DNA of 64,000 nt from Lolium rigidum (taxonomy: Eukaryota; Streptophyta; Magnoliopsida; Poales; Poaceae), in contig NC_061508.1 of NCBI RefSeq assembly GCF_022539505.1, positions 344,857,484 to 344,921,483 on the forward strand, in the 5' to 3' direction. Positions 36,359-48,198 of this stretch are shown here, piece after piece. The notes beneath the pieces were generated by a model. It was given only the letters and a program-made list of their open reading frames with translations, was not told where the DNA came from and did no database searches. The position numbers and the translations under genes were made by a program. Each line of letters begins with the position of its first letter. Positions within the stretch are counted from its first letter, which is position 1.

Positions 36359-37239
36359 GCTGTGTTTGGATGCATAGAATTGAGAATGGAATTGAATTGG
36401 ACTAGAAATTCCAAATCTAAGATGGAAATGAATTGGCTTCTAATTCAAATTCAGTTGTTTGGATGTGTTTGGAATTTCATGTTGGAATCAAATGGTGGTA
36501 CCAATTCCAATTCAAGTTTGGATGGTATAAACTATGGAAAGGAATTAGTTGTGTTTTGGTCAACCCGGTCGAGCTAAGTTGTCACAGGTGGAGTGTAGGA
36601 AGGGGCAGACTGGCTCGTGAGGAAGCTCGTGGCCGCCGGTGGAGTGCGGGAAGGCGCAGCGGTGGTCGGGATCATCTGACGGTGGCCGGAGTAGTCTGGC
36701 GGTGTACGGGATCAACCGGTTTCCTCGAGGCAGGAGAGCAACGACGGCCAGGGAGAAGGAGAAGGGCCAGGGAGAAGGCTACCTCCCGCCGCCGTGACCC
36801 CTACCGCCACCGTTCCACCTATAGCCCGGTCGCATCTAGGGTTAGAGGCAAGCTAACAGAGGGGATGGCAACCGTCGGACTGCGAGCAAGGGAGGAGGGC
36901 TGAGATGGGATAGGAGGCGGGGGATGGGGCCGGTGAGGAATACAGGGGAGGGGAGGTGCTTACTGGAGCCGCCGCCGTTGGGTACCACCACCGGGAGGGT
37001 TGGGGACGACTCGAGCGAGGCTTCGCTCGCTGTCTCAAGACGAAGCGGTACGCGGAAGCGTTTCCACGCGTTTCCGAGCCTGCGACCTCGGAAACTTGCG
37101 GGCCGAACTCGTGGGAGGGGGCCTCGGAATTGGGCCAACTTTCTAGGCTCTAATTCTTAGGCCAATCCAAACGGTGGAAATGGACTCCAAATTCCAGATT
37201 CTATAATTATAAGGCCAATTCTATGCATCCAAACACAGC
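36359..37239. mobile_element. TIR element with GC-rich internal cargo
   Basis: The left end GCTGTGTTTGGATGCATAGA is matched by the inverted TCTATGCATCCAAACACAGC at the right. AT-rich arms (GGAATTGAATTGG type) surround a GC-rich core (36560-37140) rich in CGG/CCG. The core looks like a captured gene or promoter fragment: frames are open on both strands but lack a known domain. A 3' partial duplication (AACACAGCATAAC twice) obscures the target duplication, so the superfamily is open. Confidence 0.6.
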
Positions 37240-38215
37240 ATAACAAACACAGCATAACGGAATCCTTGAGCCAAATGCTGAAATATTATTATATGCACAT
37301 ACTACTCAGTAAATTACAAAGTGAAAAATAATTAATATGTGTTTCTACTCAGATCTGATGGCAGTAGCACGAATAAACGTAAAATAATACTACTGCTTCT
37401 GAGTAAACTATGTCGTGTGACAGGGTACAGTCACTGGATCAATAAACCTATAAAATAGTTTAAGGACATCTTTAAAGTACCCAATGCTTCACATCTAACT
37501 AAAAGTAAAATAATATTAATTGCTTCACACCTAACTAAAAGTATACAAATCCAGGTGTTCTACTGATATATGCATTGTAGCAGATTTGTAGCACCCAAGT
37601 ATTAGTGCTCACATTTTTGAAAATTATACTTTTATGTTTCAAAAAATCATGAAATTAATTCCGTGAATACATACACATGTCATGAATTCTCATGCAAAGT
37701 TTTTGTAGAAATTTGGTTATATTTAAGCTACAAAAAACAAAATTTTGGTTATACGAAAAGGAAATTTAGATTATTGTCATACTGTGGTTGTATATAGTAA
37801 AATTGAAAACACAAAATATTTTAACCGAGTTTTTTGTCGTGCCTTTGGAATGTATATATGTCCTCACATCTTTGCTTTCAGAATTTTTTTATTTTGAGAG
37901 TAACCATATATTTTATTAATAGAAAAGCAATTTACAGGAGCACACAAATGTAGAAACTAGCAGATAGACTAGGAGAAAACAGGTGTCGTGAAGCTCCAGT
38001 GGTGGTAGTGGTGGTGGGAGGGGGGGGGGGTGGGACGAAAACTCATCGATTCACCCAGGCACTAGTGAACCTTAAAAAAATGAAACTCAAACTCTAGGTC
38101 TTCAATAAATGTAATGAAAAAAATATATAACTAGATATATGCATCGAGATTGTATGCCAAATTTTTTGTTAAAAATAAGTTTTATTTTAGGAAAGACAAA
38201 AAACCAAATTGATGA
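37240..38215. other. AT-rich intergenic stretch, nothing recognised
   Basis: No gene-like frame. A short ATATTTTATTAATAGAAAAGC segment near 37905 resembles 3' ends of minus-strand retroelement fragments elsewhere in the window. A run of ten or more G occurs near 38020-38031. Confidence 0.45.
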
Positions 38216-38233
38216 CTAAGGATATCGTATTTT

Positions 38234-39691
38234 TTTTCGAGGTTGACGGGGGGGAAAAACCCCCACCGCTTGTTGCATTCTATCGAAAGTAGCCTGGTAG
38301 GCCCAAGATCTTACAATCAGATTAGAGATATTACAGGGGGATACAAGGGAGAACAAGATAATTAAATGACAGAAAAATAAAACAACTAGAAATAGGGGAA
38401 CACAAAGGGAATGGGAGGTTAGCATTCGAAGCCAACCGAACCCCCCGGATGACAACATCTCAAGGAGCGACCACCATGACTTGGCAAGGCGAGCGACGGG
38501 CGAGCACCTGCAAAACTGAGACCAGCACAGTCGAAGGGCGTCGGATAGCCCAGATTGGGGAGACGACACCGCTGTGCCGATCCCGTGGTCGAAGGGCGAT
38601 GCAGAAACAAGTCCCACCAGAAGGCACGAACAAAAGCAAAGTCGCAACCAGAACACCACCTTCAGTACCTCAAGTCGACAGCCGAGGAGGATCTCCGGTG
38701 AGAACCTCAAAACCAAAGGCAAGTAGCCCCAGGAACAGGTAGTGGAATACGTGGAGACCGGACAAGAGCACACCAAGAATCATCACCGGCACAGTCGAAG
38801 GACGTCGGATAGCCGAGTCCGTGCAACGACACCGGTGTGCCGTCGGAGAAGCCGAGGGGTGTTGTGCCGCCGAGACCAAACACAGTCAAAGGGCATCGGA
38901 TAGCCGAGACTGGGGCGACGACACCAGTGTGTCGCCCCCGTAGTCGAAGGGCAGCGCAAGCCGAGGCCACCCCGGGACGTCCAGGCAGTACCGCCTGAGC
39001 CACCATGACCACATCCTCGTCCTGCAAGAAAACGAACCGAGGGCCGGCGAGAAGACGAGAGGCGATGCCGCCCGACACAGGTCAGGCTCCAAGAAGATGC
39101 TCCAAACAACGCCATCGCCTGACCCCGAGAAGTCCAGGTCTGGGATTTCTCCCGGAGCACTGACATGAGCAGCACAGATGGTGCTTCCCACTCTGCATCG
39201 GAACATGCCGTCCTCACCACCTTAACAGCACCAATGGCGCGAAGGAGAGGGTCCTTCCCGAGGCTGAAGGGCAGCCGGCCGGCCCATTCCCGCAAGATGC
39301 CCCCGATGCCAGATCTTCCGTGCGAGATCTTCCGCAGCCGGAGGAGTCCGACAAGGACAAGGAGCCAACCGCCCATGCACCGACCAGGGACGCGAGGAGC
39401 AGCTGCCACCGGCGTCGAAGCGACCAGCCGTCGCGAGGAAGAGGCGCCGCACGGGAGCGGAGCTCGAGAGGCAGGGGACGAGGTCGGCGAGGACGAACCG
39501 AGTGGCGAGAGCGCCGAGCCGCCGCCGGCGATTCACGGAAGCGAGTAGCAACCCGGCCGCCAAAGCAGAACAAGGGACGGGAGATCGTTTGGATTGTTTG
39601 GGGGAAAACGGAGAGATGCTCCCCGCCTCCGCCGTCCACCGTGGGGCGGCCTCCTCCGGCGGTGGCGGGGGTTGCGGGCGAGGTAGGTGGG
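38234..39691 (-). mobile_element. Non-LTR-like retroelement, GC-rich, no reverse transcriptase
   Basis: A 14-bp direct duplication GGATATCGTATTTT flanks it (38220-38233, 39692-39705). The T run at 38231-38237 is the poly(A) tail on the minus strand. The GC-rich body has three diverged copies of a GTCGAAGGGC...CGGATAGCC...GACGACACC unit (about 38525, 38793, 38882). The pattern is that of target-primed retrotransposition. Open frames on both strands are composition artefacts without a recognised domain, so it would have needed a partner for mobility. Confidence 0.75.
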
Positions 39692-39705
39692 GGATATCGT
39701 ATTTT

Positions 39706-40517
39706 ACTAATGTATGTTTATATAGTCAGAAATTCTGTATTTTTTCTTTAGCTCATACATAACAAGCTTTCTAGAAAAACTTCAACGGATATCCGGGCCA
39801 TATATATGTATTCCCAATGAATTTTAAACTCAAAGTACATTTTATTTTTTCAAAAAGCAGTCACACTGGTGCCCTGGTTATGCAAATCATGTCTTCTATA
39901 ACAACAACGTATAGTACGTAGGCAATTGTAGCACCGGACCACAAAAATTACACGCTGGCTGGCTAGCCTAGCGTGCTGCGTGCATACATGCAGAGGCGTA
40001 TGATATGATGTATGTTCCTGTCATAAAATAAGATGGGGATTGACATGATCCAGATTTGCACTAAAAGCCAAGTGGTAGTTGTACGTGATAAGTGGTAGTG
40101 TACGCCATGATTTAGGCTCGCCACCAACCTAACTGTATGCATGCTTTTGTATCTTTACGCTTCATAGCATGGCAGGTGTGCATGACGCGGGCTCCACTTA
40201 GTGCTAAGATAAGAAAAGGATGTACAGTGCCACATGCTACGTGGTACGTACGGGGCAACTGGTCGATGTATACATAACTCTACTCCCACTTGCCCTTGCT
40301 TGGTACTGCACGTCGTACAATTAATTTATAAGTTTTGATCATTGGGATCTGCATATGAATCTGGTACTTACACCGTAAAGTATGGTCTGTGGCAATTGGC
40401 TAAATATGGTGAATCATAGCTTTAAAGTATTTATTAGAATGTGAGCATTTGTCATTATTTAGTCGCCAAGACAATGTTGAAATGAGAAAATTTTAATGAT
40501 AAAAATTATTCTCTCCT
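39706..40517. other. Intergenic stretch, nothing recognised
   Basis: AT-rich, with no coding frame, inverted-repeat ends or target duplication seen. Confidence 0.5.
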
Positions 40518-40528
40518 GCCGGTTATCT

Positions 40529-41975
40529 TCTTCTTCGAATTAGGCTTTCGCCCCGCTTTATAAATAAAACCACACACGGCCAAACCGATACAAGGTAGAG
40601 GGGGAGACCTCTTTACAAAGCAGATCAAAGATAAAAAACAGAGAATAAAAAGGAGATGTCACACCCTCCAAGGTACAACCGACACTCCTAACTAAAGATG
40701 CACCCCGCCTCCTTGTGAAACCACCGGGACAACGTCATCTCGTACCCACCCAAGTTATTTGTCGGGAAGGGCCGCCTGCCCTCCCGCTCCGGGCCGTGGA
40801 GCGCCGATCCTGCCCGCGTGACAACAAGTACCAGGAACCAAGACCCCAATGTCACGTGTAAAAGATAGGAAGCCGCCAAGTCCACCCTTCGCCGGGATCG
40901 AAGCACCGAGAGAGGATCTAAGCATGCCCGCCGATGACAACAAGAACCGCCCACGGGAATCCAAGCTCCACGACGACGCCCCCAAAAGGGTGACGACACA
41001 AGGTGCCGCCGTCGCTGAGACCAAGAACGGTCAAAGGTTTTCACCCGGAGCTCAAGCACAGGGGAGCAACCACAACGGTGCCCCCAAGAGGGACACGACA
41101 CCCGCGGGCGCCGTCACCGTTGGCGCCAAAGCGCTAGGCTTTCGCCCGAAATCGACTCCCGCCGCACGACGGACCGATGTGCAGCCCGCCGTCATCAAAC
41201 GGAGCCTCCGAGACCGGATCCGGGAGCCGCCACCGCCGAAGCACCACCGACGCCAGGAATCCCCGCTGCCCACTCCACGCCATCCCCATGTCCCAGGAGA
41301 TAAGCCACCACCACCGCAACGTCGCTCGCCGTAGAGCCAAACGTGCGGCTTCCGGGGGCCGCCGCCCCGGCATCCACGCCCAACCCATCAGCCGGCAGCC
41401 ACCACCATACGGACCAGCGGTAGGGGCAAGGGGCGTGAGAGGTCGAGCTGAAGAATGAGCGGACACCGATCTAGCACACGGTGGCTGCCAACCGAAGGCC
41501 CGCCTGGCCCCGGACTGGTCGCGGCCAACGTACGCAGAGGCCCGCCGGGCCCGGATCGGGCCCGGATCTCGCCCGCCCGGCCCGGATCGGGCCCGGATCT
41601 CGCCGGCGCCGCCCACCGCCGCGGCTGCGCCGCCCACCGTGCCGCCAATGGTTGCCGCCCGTCGTCCCCCGGCCGGACCCTCGCACCTCGGTCGCCGCCG
41701 TTGTATCTGCGAGCCCCCGCCGGCCGGAGATGGAGTCGAGCCCGCGCCGCCCGAGACCGGCCGCCGCCGCCGCGCAGCGAGCAGCAGCGAGCAGCACGCC
41801 GCCCCGAGCACGCCGACACCACCACGAGGTCACCACGCCGCCGGAGGACCGACCGCGCCGCCGCACCCCTCGCCAAGTACGTGCCCTCGACGGCCGCCGC
41901 GGCCCGCGCCGTTTCTCCGTGCGAGGGGGAAGGAGGGCCCCGCCGCCGCCAGCGCCCAGGCTTTGCATTGCTACC
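40529..41975 (-). mobile_element. Second GC-rich non-LTR-like retroelement
   Basis: The direct duplication GCCGGTTATCT flanks it (40518-40528, 41976-41986). Length (about 1.45 kb), orientation and composition are like the element at 38234-39691, and it too carries a repeated internal unit (CCCCCAA.AGGG.GACGACAC, about 40980 and 41083). The 3' side reads ...CTAATTCGAAGAAGA on the minus strand. No reverse transcriptase was recognised. Numerous overlapping Arg/Pro/Ala-rich frames are GC-content artefacts. Confidence 0.7.
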
Positions 41976-42076
41976 GCCGGTTATCTACTGATGCATTGCT
42001 TTTATCTCTTTAGCGTGTGGAGAATCGAAACCTATTTATGGAGGTGTCTACATGGTATAGCTACGAAAGACGGTTA

Positions 42077-42188
42077 CTCGCTCCGTTCTAAATTAATTGG
42101 CACAACTTTGTGTAGATTGTCGTCTAGACTCTAGATACATGTAGATCTAGACAAAATTAGGTTAATTAATTTGAAACAAATGAAGGAG
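42077..42188. mobile_element. Stowaway MITE (112 bp)
   Basis: Ends are CTCGCTCCGTTCTAAATTAA and the inverted TTAATTTGAAACAAATGAAG followed by GAG. It is flanked by TA (42075-42076, 42189-42190). Confidence 0.85.
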
Positions 42189-42216
42189 TAAGATGGATAG
42201 GACTATATATGGAGAT

Positions 42217-42403
42217 TAGGGACGGAGCCAGCAGGAGGCAGGCTGGGGCCATGGCCTCCCTCATGGTGGAAAATTTTCTGAAAACCCCCATGTTAATATG
42301 CTGATTTGACATGTAATTTTACCTAAATTTCGCTATATGGCTCCCTCCAAGAGATTTTACATGTAGTTGGCCTCCTTATATCACTTTCCTGGCTCCGTTC
42401 CTG
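42217..42403. mobile_element. hAT-type MITE (187 bp)
   Basis: Ends are TAGGGACGGAGCCAG and the inverted CTGGCTCCGTTCCTG, the hAT consensus CAGGGGCGGAGCCAG with few changes. The 8-bp duplications ATGGAGAT and ATGGAGGT (42209-42216, 42404-42411) differ at one position. Confidence 0.85.
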
Positions 42404-42411
42404 ATGGAGGT

Positions 42412-43047
42412 GGACTATGCTTGTTTGCTAGGTTCAGAAATAAGATTATACATATAGCACTAAACTCTAGACTTGCAGATTATGCTGGAGTTCAAGTCGA
42501 GGAGTTACTTCCTTGTCTATAGCTATAGGTATTTAGCTTCACGATTTGTTCTGTACACAAACTACTCTATGCATGTCTCTATCCACATCTGCAGTTCTTG
42601 AGTCTTGATTGACTCCCTAAACCATACAAGTTCCAAATTGGCAATCAGAACTGCTGCAGCTACGGTCTACTTATAGTAGTTTGCCTGTCTTGTAGTAATT
42701 AGCGATCTACTCCTGTCGTTAAGGTTAACGACGGCATCTGGCAGCCAGGGTAGGCGCCAAGCATGTAGAACGCCGCCCCCGGACATCGGATACCTCTTGT
42801 TCCTCCACATCGATATCGATTGTGCTCGCGGCCCACATGATTCAGAGCCCTGACCAGATTATAAAAGATAATCAGAGCCTGACAACCCCTGCTCTGCTCT
42901 GCCCTACTTCCATGTGTTTGGTCCCTTCTCCTTTAATCCTTCCAACCTTCTTCTCCTGATTAATTTTGGTTTTCAGTGTTGCTACATCTTTTATTTTGAA
43001 ATTTTACCCAGGTAAATTGGCATATGTTTCTCTTTCTCTTACATATA
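42412..43047. other. Intergenic stretch, nothing recognised
   Basis: No supported coding frame, RNA gene or element ends. Confidence 0.5.
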
Positions 43048-43170
43048 CTCTCTCTGTCTATGAATAAATATCTGAGATTTGTCTAAATCTAGGTGTATCT
43101 AGACACTAAATAGAGTCTAAATACATATAGATTTGGTCAAATGTCAGACGTCTATTTATAAAGAGATTAG
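43048..43170. mobile_element. Stowaway-like MITE (123 bp)
   Basis: Ends are CTCTCTCTGTCTATGAATAA and the inverted TCTATTTATAAAGAGATTAG, flanked by TA (43046-43047, 43171-43172). The interior has CTAAATC...GATTTGG arms. Confidence 0.75.
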
Positions 43171-43508
43171 TATATCCAATTTCTTCCAAATTGGAATTTT
43201 GTGGATGATTATCGCAATGCATGGATCGATCAGCTGATCGAATTAGCAGATCTGGAACATGCATGGGCAGAGGGCACCTATCATTAGCTGCATGCTTGTG
43301 TTAGCAGTGCTGTCGACCTTGCTTTCCCCAAAGAACTGCTCCTCCGGCCATCGATCCAGAAATTAAAATATTTGTACGGCGAGCTAACGCAGTACTTGCC
43401 TGTCTTAGCACAAGGAGGCACGCACATATGCATGCAAAACTAGATGAAGGCGCGCGAGATCCGAGGCACGCACAAGCTTGGTTACCTACTTTACTAAATC
43501 TAGTCTTA

Positions 43509-45609
43509 GAGCATCCCCACTTGTTGGCGCTCCCCACGCCCAAATCCGGCGAAAATTTCGACCGGATTGGAGGTAAATTTGGCATGGGGAGCGCCGAAGT
43601 TCCAGCCGTCCCCCCGGCAGGAAACCCCAAACCTCGACCATTTGACATATTTCAAACAAATTCGACATAAAATTTAACAAGTTCGACGAGCAATTGGAGG
43701 AAAATTGCTGAAACAAATTCGGCGATAATCAGTACAATGTTTAACTAGTGCTGAAACAAATGAAGCACACAAGTTCACAATTTTTTAAACAAATTATGAC
43801 AGACTAGTTGACGTCGGTGTTGGCGTTGCCTCGGAGCGTCCATATGTGCTCCACCAGATCATCTTGCAGCTGTTGATGCATTATAGAGTCTCGGATCTCC
43901 TGGCGCATAGCAATGAAGGCGGCCCATGATGTCGGCACCTGGTAGTTAGGCTGCGCAAGAGGTCCGTCTCTCTCATATGGTGCTTGTTGCTCAGCCAGAG
44001 GAACCGGATGTTTTCGCTTATTTTTAATAATCATATTGTGTAGGCACACACAGCAGTTCATCACCTCCCACATCTGATCTTTGGACGAAGTCATAGCGGG
44101 GAACCGGACGACAGCAAATCTCTGCTGGAGGACACCAAATGCACGCTCGACGTCTTTTCGGCAAGCTTCTTGTTTCTTCACAAACTCACAAAGTTTGGGG
44201 TGCTAGGTTTCGAGATATTCTTCACAAATGTTGCCCACTTTGGATAGATACCGTCTGCAAGGTAGTATCCTTTGTTGTAGTGCCGACCATTGATCACATA
44301 GTTCACCGTGGGAGCATGACCCTCAACAAGCTTGGAAAAGATCGGGGAGCAGTTTAGGACGTTGATGTCATTGTTGGATCCAGGCATACCAAATAAAGAG
44401 TGCCAAATCCAGAGATCATGGGTAGCCACTGCTTCAAGTATCACGGTGCGGCCGTTTTTGTGACCCTTGTACATTCCCTGCCACGCAAACGGACAGTTCT
44501 TCCATTTTCAATGCATGCAGTCAATACTTCCAAGCATCATTGGAAAACCCCTAGCTTCATTTGTTGCAAGGATCCTCTGAGTGTCTTCGACAGTGGGTGA
44601 TCTCAAGTAAAAGTCCCCGAACACTGCTATGACGGCCCTGCAGAACCGGTAGAAACAATCAAGGGCGGTGGACTCCGCCATCCGAAGATAGTCATCTGCA
44701 CCATTACCCGGAGCTCCATACGCCAGCATCCTCATAGCCACTGTGCACTTCTGCAGTGACGAAAATCCAACCAAACCAGTGCAATCCACCTTGCATCTGA
44801 TGTAGGGGTCAAAGTCTCGGATGGCATACACAATTTCCAGAAATAGCTTTCTGCTCATCCTGAAACGACGCTGGAAAACACTCTCACCGTGCAATGGATT
44901 GTCGGCGAAGTAGTCGGCGTACAACATGCAGTAGCCCTCCATTCGTTGTCTCGGCTTGCACTTCCGGCGACTCAGTGCCGACCCACCACGTCGACCAGTT
45001 GCCAGTCCGGCGTACATGCTTGACAAGCAACCGAGGATCATCATGTGCTCCTCGTCTTGGGCGGCGGTTGCCATCTCTTCTCGCATAAGCTCGACGAACA
45101 TCTGCTCCTCCTCTTCGTCCGAGTCCATGGCCGGCGAGGCAAATGGACGAACACCTGACGGGCGTGGTCGAGGCAACCCGAGCCGCGAGCGACGAGAAGT
45201 AGGCCAAAGTCGGAAAACGGGCCGACGGAGGAGCAGCCAGATAGGCCTCCGTCGAAAGACGGCGGAATATAGGCAGGTGGAGAAGGAGGGACAGCGGAAT
45301 TTGGGCAACAAGCCGGCGGGGTGGTGCCGGCGGCGAGAGAGATATGAGGGGTGGGGGAGATTTTGAGCGAGGTGGCGGTGGGGTTCGTGTCTCGAGTCGC
45401 CGACAGATCGGGCCCTTCCTCGCTTTTCACTCGTCCGGAGTCCCCGATAGATCCCCGGGGGACCGGGGATGGCGTGGGCTCGCCGGATGGATGAAGGGCC
45501 AAATCCGGACGAAAACGAGGAACCGGGGGCGCGACTGGACCGAATTTCGCCGTCCGGATGGAAAAAACGTCGCTCGGGGGCCTCGTCGGGGAGACGAGTG
45601 GAGATGCTC
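43509..45609 (-). mobile_element. PIF/Harbinger DNA transposon (2.1 kb)
   Basis: The left end GAGCATCCCCACTTGTTGGC and the right end (inverted GAGCATCTCCACTCGTCTCC) are imperfect inverted repeats. TTA lies at 43506-43508 on the left and CTA, a likely decayed TTA, at 45610-45612 on the right. The TTA duplication and GAGCATCTCCA end are usual for Tourist/Harbinger elements. It holds one transposase gene and no Myb/SANT-like second gene. Confidence 0.8.
43804..45128 (-). pseudogene. PIF/Harbinger DDE transposase with one nonsense codon and one frameshift
   Basis: The start is taken at 45128 ([11 protein letters not shown]), an acidic N-terminus normal for the family. A frame from 45311 adds an unlikely 61 residues. 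Visible motifs are [20 protein letters not shown] and RDFDPYIRC, then the first catalytic Asp in GSIDCMH. The next codon is TGA (44510-44508), where the family has Trp. Beyond it come [16 protein letters not shown], the second Asp in [10 protein letters not shown], a frameshift near 44180, and the catalytic Glu in DVERAFGVLQQRF. All three DDE positions survive in the DNA, so loss of function looks fairly recent. It would have cut and pasted Harbinger elements. Confidence 0.9.
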
Positions 45610-45612
45610 CTA

Positions 45613-45870
45613 CTCCTTCTGTTTATAATTGCCTCGCATTGCAGGTGCAGTTAATTAAGTTAAATTTTATAATCATTGATCAAGTATTTGGAGAAAATAT
45701 CCTCATGCATATTATAAAATTTATTTATTAAAATTGTCATATAATATATTTTTAAATTATATTCATTTGATATTATGAATGGTTATATTTCTTCTTCTAT
45801 TTTTTTATCAAAATTAATAAATGTTGATTTTAGCTAAACCCAGAATGCAAGTTATTGTAAATAAAGGGAG
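45613..45870. mobile_element. Stowaway MITE (258 bp)
   Basis: Ends are CTCCTTCTGTTTATAATTGC and the inverted ...GTTATTGTAAATAAAGGGAG, flanked by TA (45611-45612, 45871-45872). It inserted exactly at the right border of the Harbinger element. Confidence 0.75.
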
Positions 45871-46299
45871 TACTGAACTTAAGCAAAGGGTGGTTACGTG
45901 GAAAACCACCGTGCACACGATTCTAGACTTCAAATTTCGAGTTGTACTTAAAACTACCACCTCTTAAAATGATACTCCTTTCCAAATTAGTAGCCGCAGA
46001 TTTTTCTAGATTTACATGTATATGGAAGTAATATACTACTACTACATACTCGCTGATCCATAATAAGTGTGCGAGGTTGTTTTTCTAGTTTTTATGTAGC
46101 ATCCATACTCATAAGAAGATTAATTAAACTCAATGATTTTGTATAGTGTCCGCCGTAACGTGGATGATACTAACGTGGTTGTCTGTACTATATTTTGTGC
46201 AAGCCGGGAATCTTACAGGAAGTTCGAAGCCAAAAAAGAAGATCTGCTCTTCGAAGAGAATGAACTTTCGTAACCTCACATATGTGTTGCATGTTTCGA

Positions 46300-46640
46300 G
46301 AAACTCTAAAAAGTTGTTTGGAAACCAGGCTTTCATTTCATTTGTAGCATTTTGAAATGAGTACATGTATTCATTTCATTTACATTATAATTCCAGAAAT
46401 GAACACTTGTTTGGTTGCCACGGGAATTACAAATGATAGCAGAATTCAATATTGAATTTGTAAATGGCTTCCATAGAGAATCACAAATGACAGGTGTCAG
46501 CTTGGAATTGTGTTTACCCATGGCATCATTTTGCTGGATTTCCTAAATGAAATGACGGCCCAATTTTGTAGCAACCAAACAGCCCACCTATGGAATTCCA
46601 AAATGAATTCCAGGATTTCAGGCCTAAATGATGGATACCA
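46300..46640. mobile_element. MITE-like element, borders uncertain
   Basis: GTTGTTTGGAAACC near 46312 and the inverted GGATACCAAACGACC near 46635 form weak inverted ends. They enclose an AT-rich interior with ATTTCATTTG/CAAATGATAG arms. No target duplication was fixed. Confidence 0.4.
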
Positions 46641-46819
46641 AACGACCTCTAATGGATTCCACGAAACTTAAACCTCAAATCTGTTTTGTGGTATAGGTTT
46701 TTTCGGGGCACACATATACTTTTATCATAAAACTGAATAGTTTAGAGTTTTATAGCAATGTATCAACAGACGAAGTAGCGACTAATCTTGCACAAAATTA
46801 TGGATAAAAATTAGCGAAA

Positions 46820-47320
46820 TCAAGCAACACCAGTTGCCGTCACCACCACCACACCGTTGTCGTAACCACCGCCACCACCGCTAACCAAAGCTGCTCTTGT
46901 CGCATCATCAACTCTTCTTTCTTCCGCGATCTCTGACCTTCTCATCACTATCTTGTTAGGATCCAACATCATCACCCGGTTCTCCTTGGCAATGACGTCG
47001 GCTCCGATCTTGGTCTCCTCAAGACGGATTTTACATTCTTCGCGGTCCGCCTTGCAGTTCTCATCTTCTCTAATTTGAAGCCACCTTGTCATCTTATATT
47101 GTTGCTTCTTCTCCTCTAACTCCTTTTTGGCTTCCAATTTTTGAGCCATCAATGTTTGCTTGGACTTCATCACCTCATCGATCCTCCCCCTCAATCTTTC
47201 TTGCCCGACCTTCTTCAACTCCGTCTTCTCTTTCCTCCTCTCGTTCGGCATCCCTTTGTTTTCTTCATCCTTTTGGTTTCGGTTCATACTCCTCATCGTA
47301 ATCCACGGTAATGGGAGCAC
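46820..47320 (-). CDS. Partial Harbinger-associated Myb/SANT-type protein, C-terminal region
   Basis: A 166-codon frame, mostly Lys/Glu-rich and predicted to form a long coiled coil (KTELKKVGQERLRGRIDEVM, QKLEAKKELEEKKQQYK). It is followed by ENRVMMLDPNKI, a motif typical of the NAM-associated C-terminal region of plant proteins that partner Harbinger transposases. The N-terminal trihelix or Myb/SANT domain expected upstream (above 47320) is not visible, so this is a fragment and may not be expressed. The C-terminus is Gly/Val-rich low complexity. It lies 1.2 kb outside the inverted repeats of the neighbouring Harbinger element, on the same strand. Confidence 0.5.
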   Translation of the reverse strand: MLPLPWITMRSMNRNQKDEENKGMPNERRKEKTELKKVGQERLRGRIDEVMKSKQTLMAQKLEAKKELEEKKQQYKMTRWLQIREDENCKADREECKIRLEETKIGADVIAKENRVMMLDPNKIVMRRSEIAEERRVDDATRAALVSGGGGGYDNGVVVVTATGVA

Positions 47321-48078
47321 CTTTTTGTGCTATGTGACCCTACATTCACACAATGAGGAAGTGGGGAAATTTTTAATGAACAATAGCACAAAAATTAGCA
47401 AATAAATGACCAAACAAACTCACATAGTAATTAATTCAATTGTGGTATCCGAAACACCCACTACAACGGCTAAAATATTATTTTTCACATCATAACGGTC
47501 TAGAGAGAACTTATTGTGCGGGTCGATGGTTCCTGCATTGTGCTTAGTTTCCATGTAATTCGAGGATTTTTTTATCTTCCACTTGCTTAAGAAACATCAA
47601 ACACTTCCTGATCTAGCAAAATATTCTTGATCAAATGCATCTAGCGGCACTCTATGAGTGCCGACCACGTTTTCCTCCAAGATGGACACATATAAGGTAG
47701 GAACCAAGAGCGCAAATTTTAGCTATACAATAGACAAGCGAACAAACTAAGCATTCAACCTCATTTGACAAAGAAAAAATCAGAAAGTTGGGGAAATTTG
47801 AGCGTACCTATCCGGCACATCGCCGATCGAACACGCGCTGGCCGTACCGCCGATTGTATGGTCGGGGAGGGCGAGCCGGCGAGGGGGTGGCGGGGCCGCG
47901 GTAGACGTCCCGCTTCGTCTTCATCGGCGCTGCGCCCGTCGATTCTGTCTGCTGCCGGGACGCGGGCACCCGCGGAGGAAGGCGATGATCTGACGGTGGC
48001 GACGCAACCGCAGAAGAGGCGACGAGAGTCGGAGAGTGACGACGCGTTTGCTATGCTACTTGCGCTTCGCCGCCGCCG
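47321..48078. other. Stretch between Harbinger fragment and duplication copy 2
   Basis: No supported gene. A GC-rich patch (47810-48078) has open frames on both strands without motifs. It could be the first exon of the Harbinger-associated gene, but no splice or domain evidence confirms this. Confidence 0.35.
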
Positions 48079-48198
48079 ATGAGGAAAGGAAGATGAGAAA
48101 GGGAAATACATGTTTGGGGGAGCGCGCGTGTGGTGTGGCAATGCGAATGTCACCATGCATGTCACAGCTGCAGCTGGAACGAAGAAAAGGTGTCACTT

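Noticed and set aside
41134..42134. Many Arg/Pro/Ala-rich frames of 100-225 codons on both strands
   Set aside because: All six frames are open because of very high GC content inside a retroelement. There are no domains and no codon-position signal.
47765..48082. 105-codon plus frame and 134-codon minus frame upstream of copy 2
   Set aside because: No motif, GC-driven, and not present at the paired position in copy 1.
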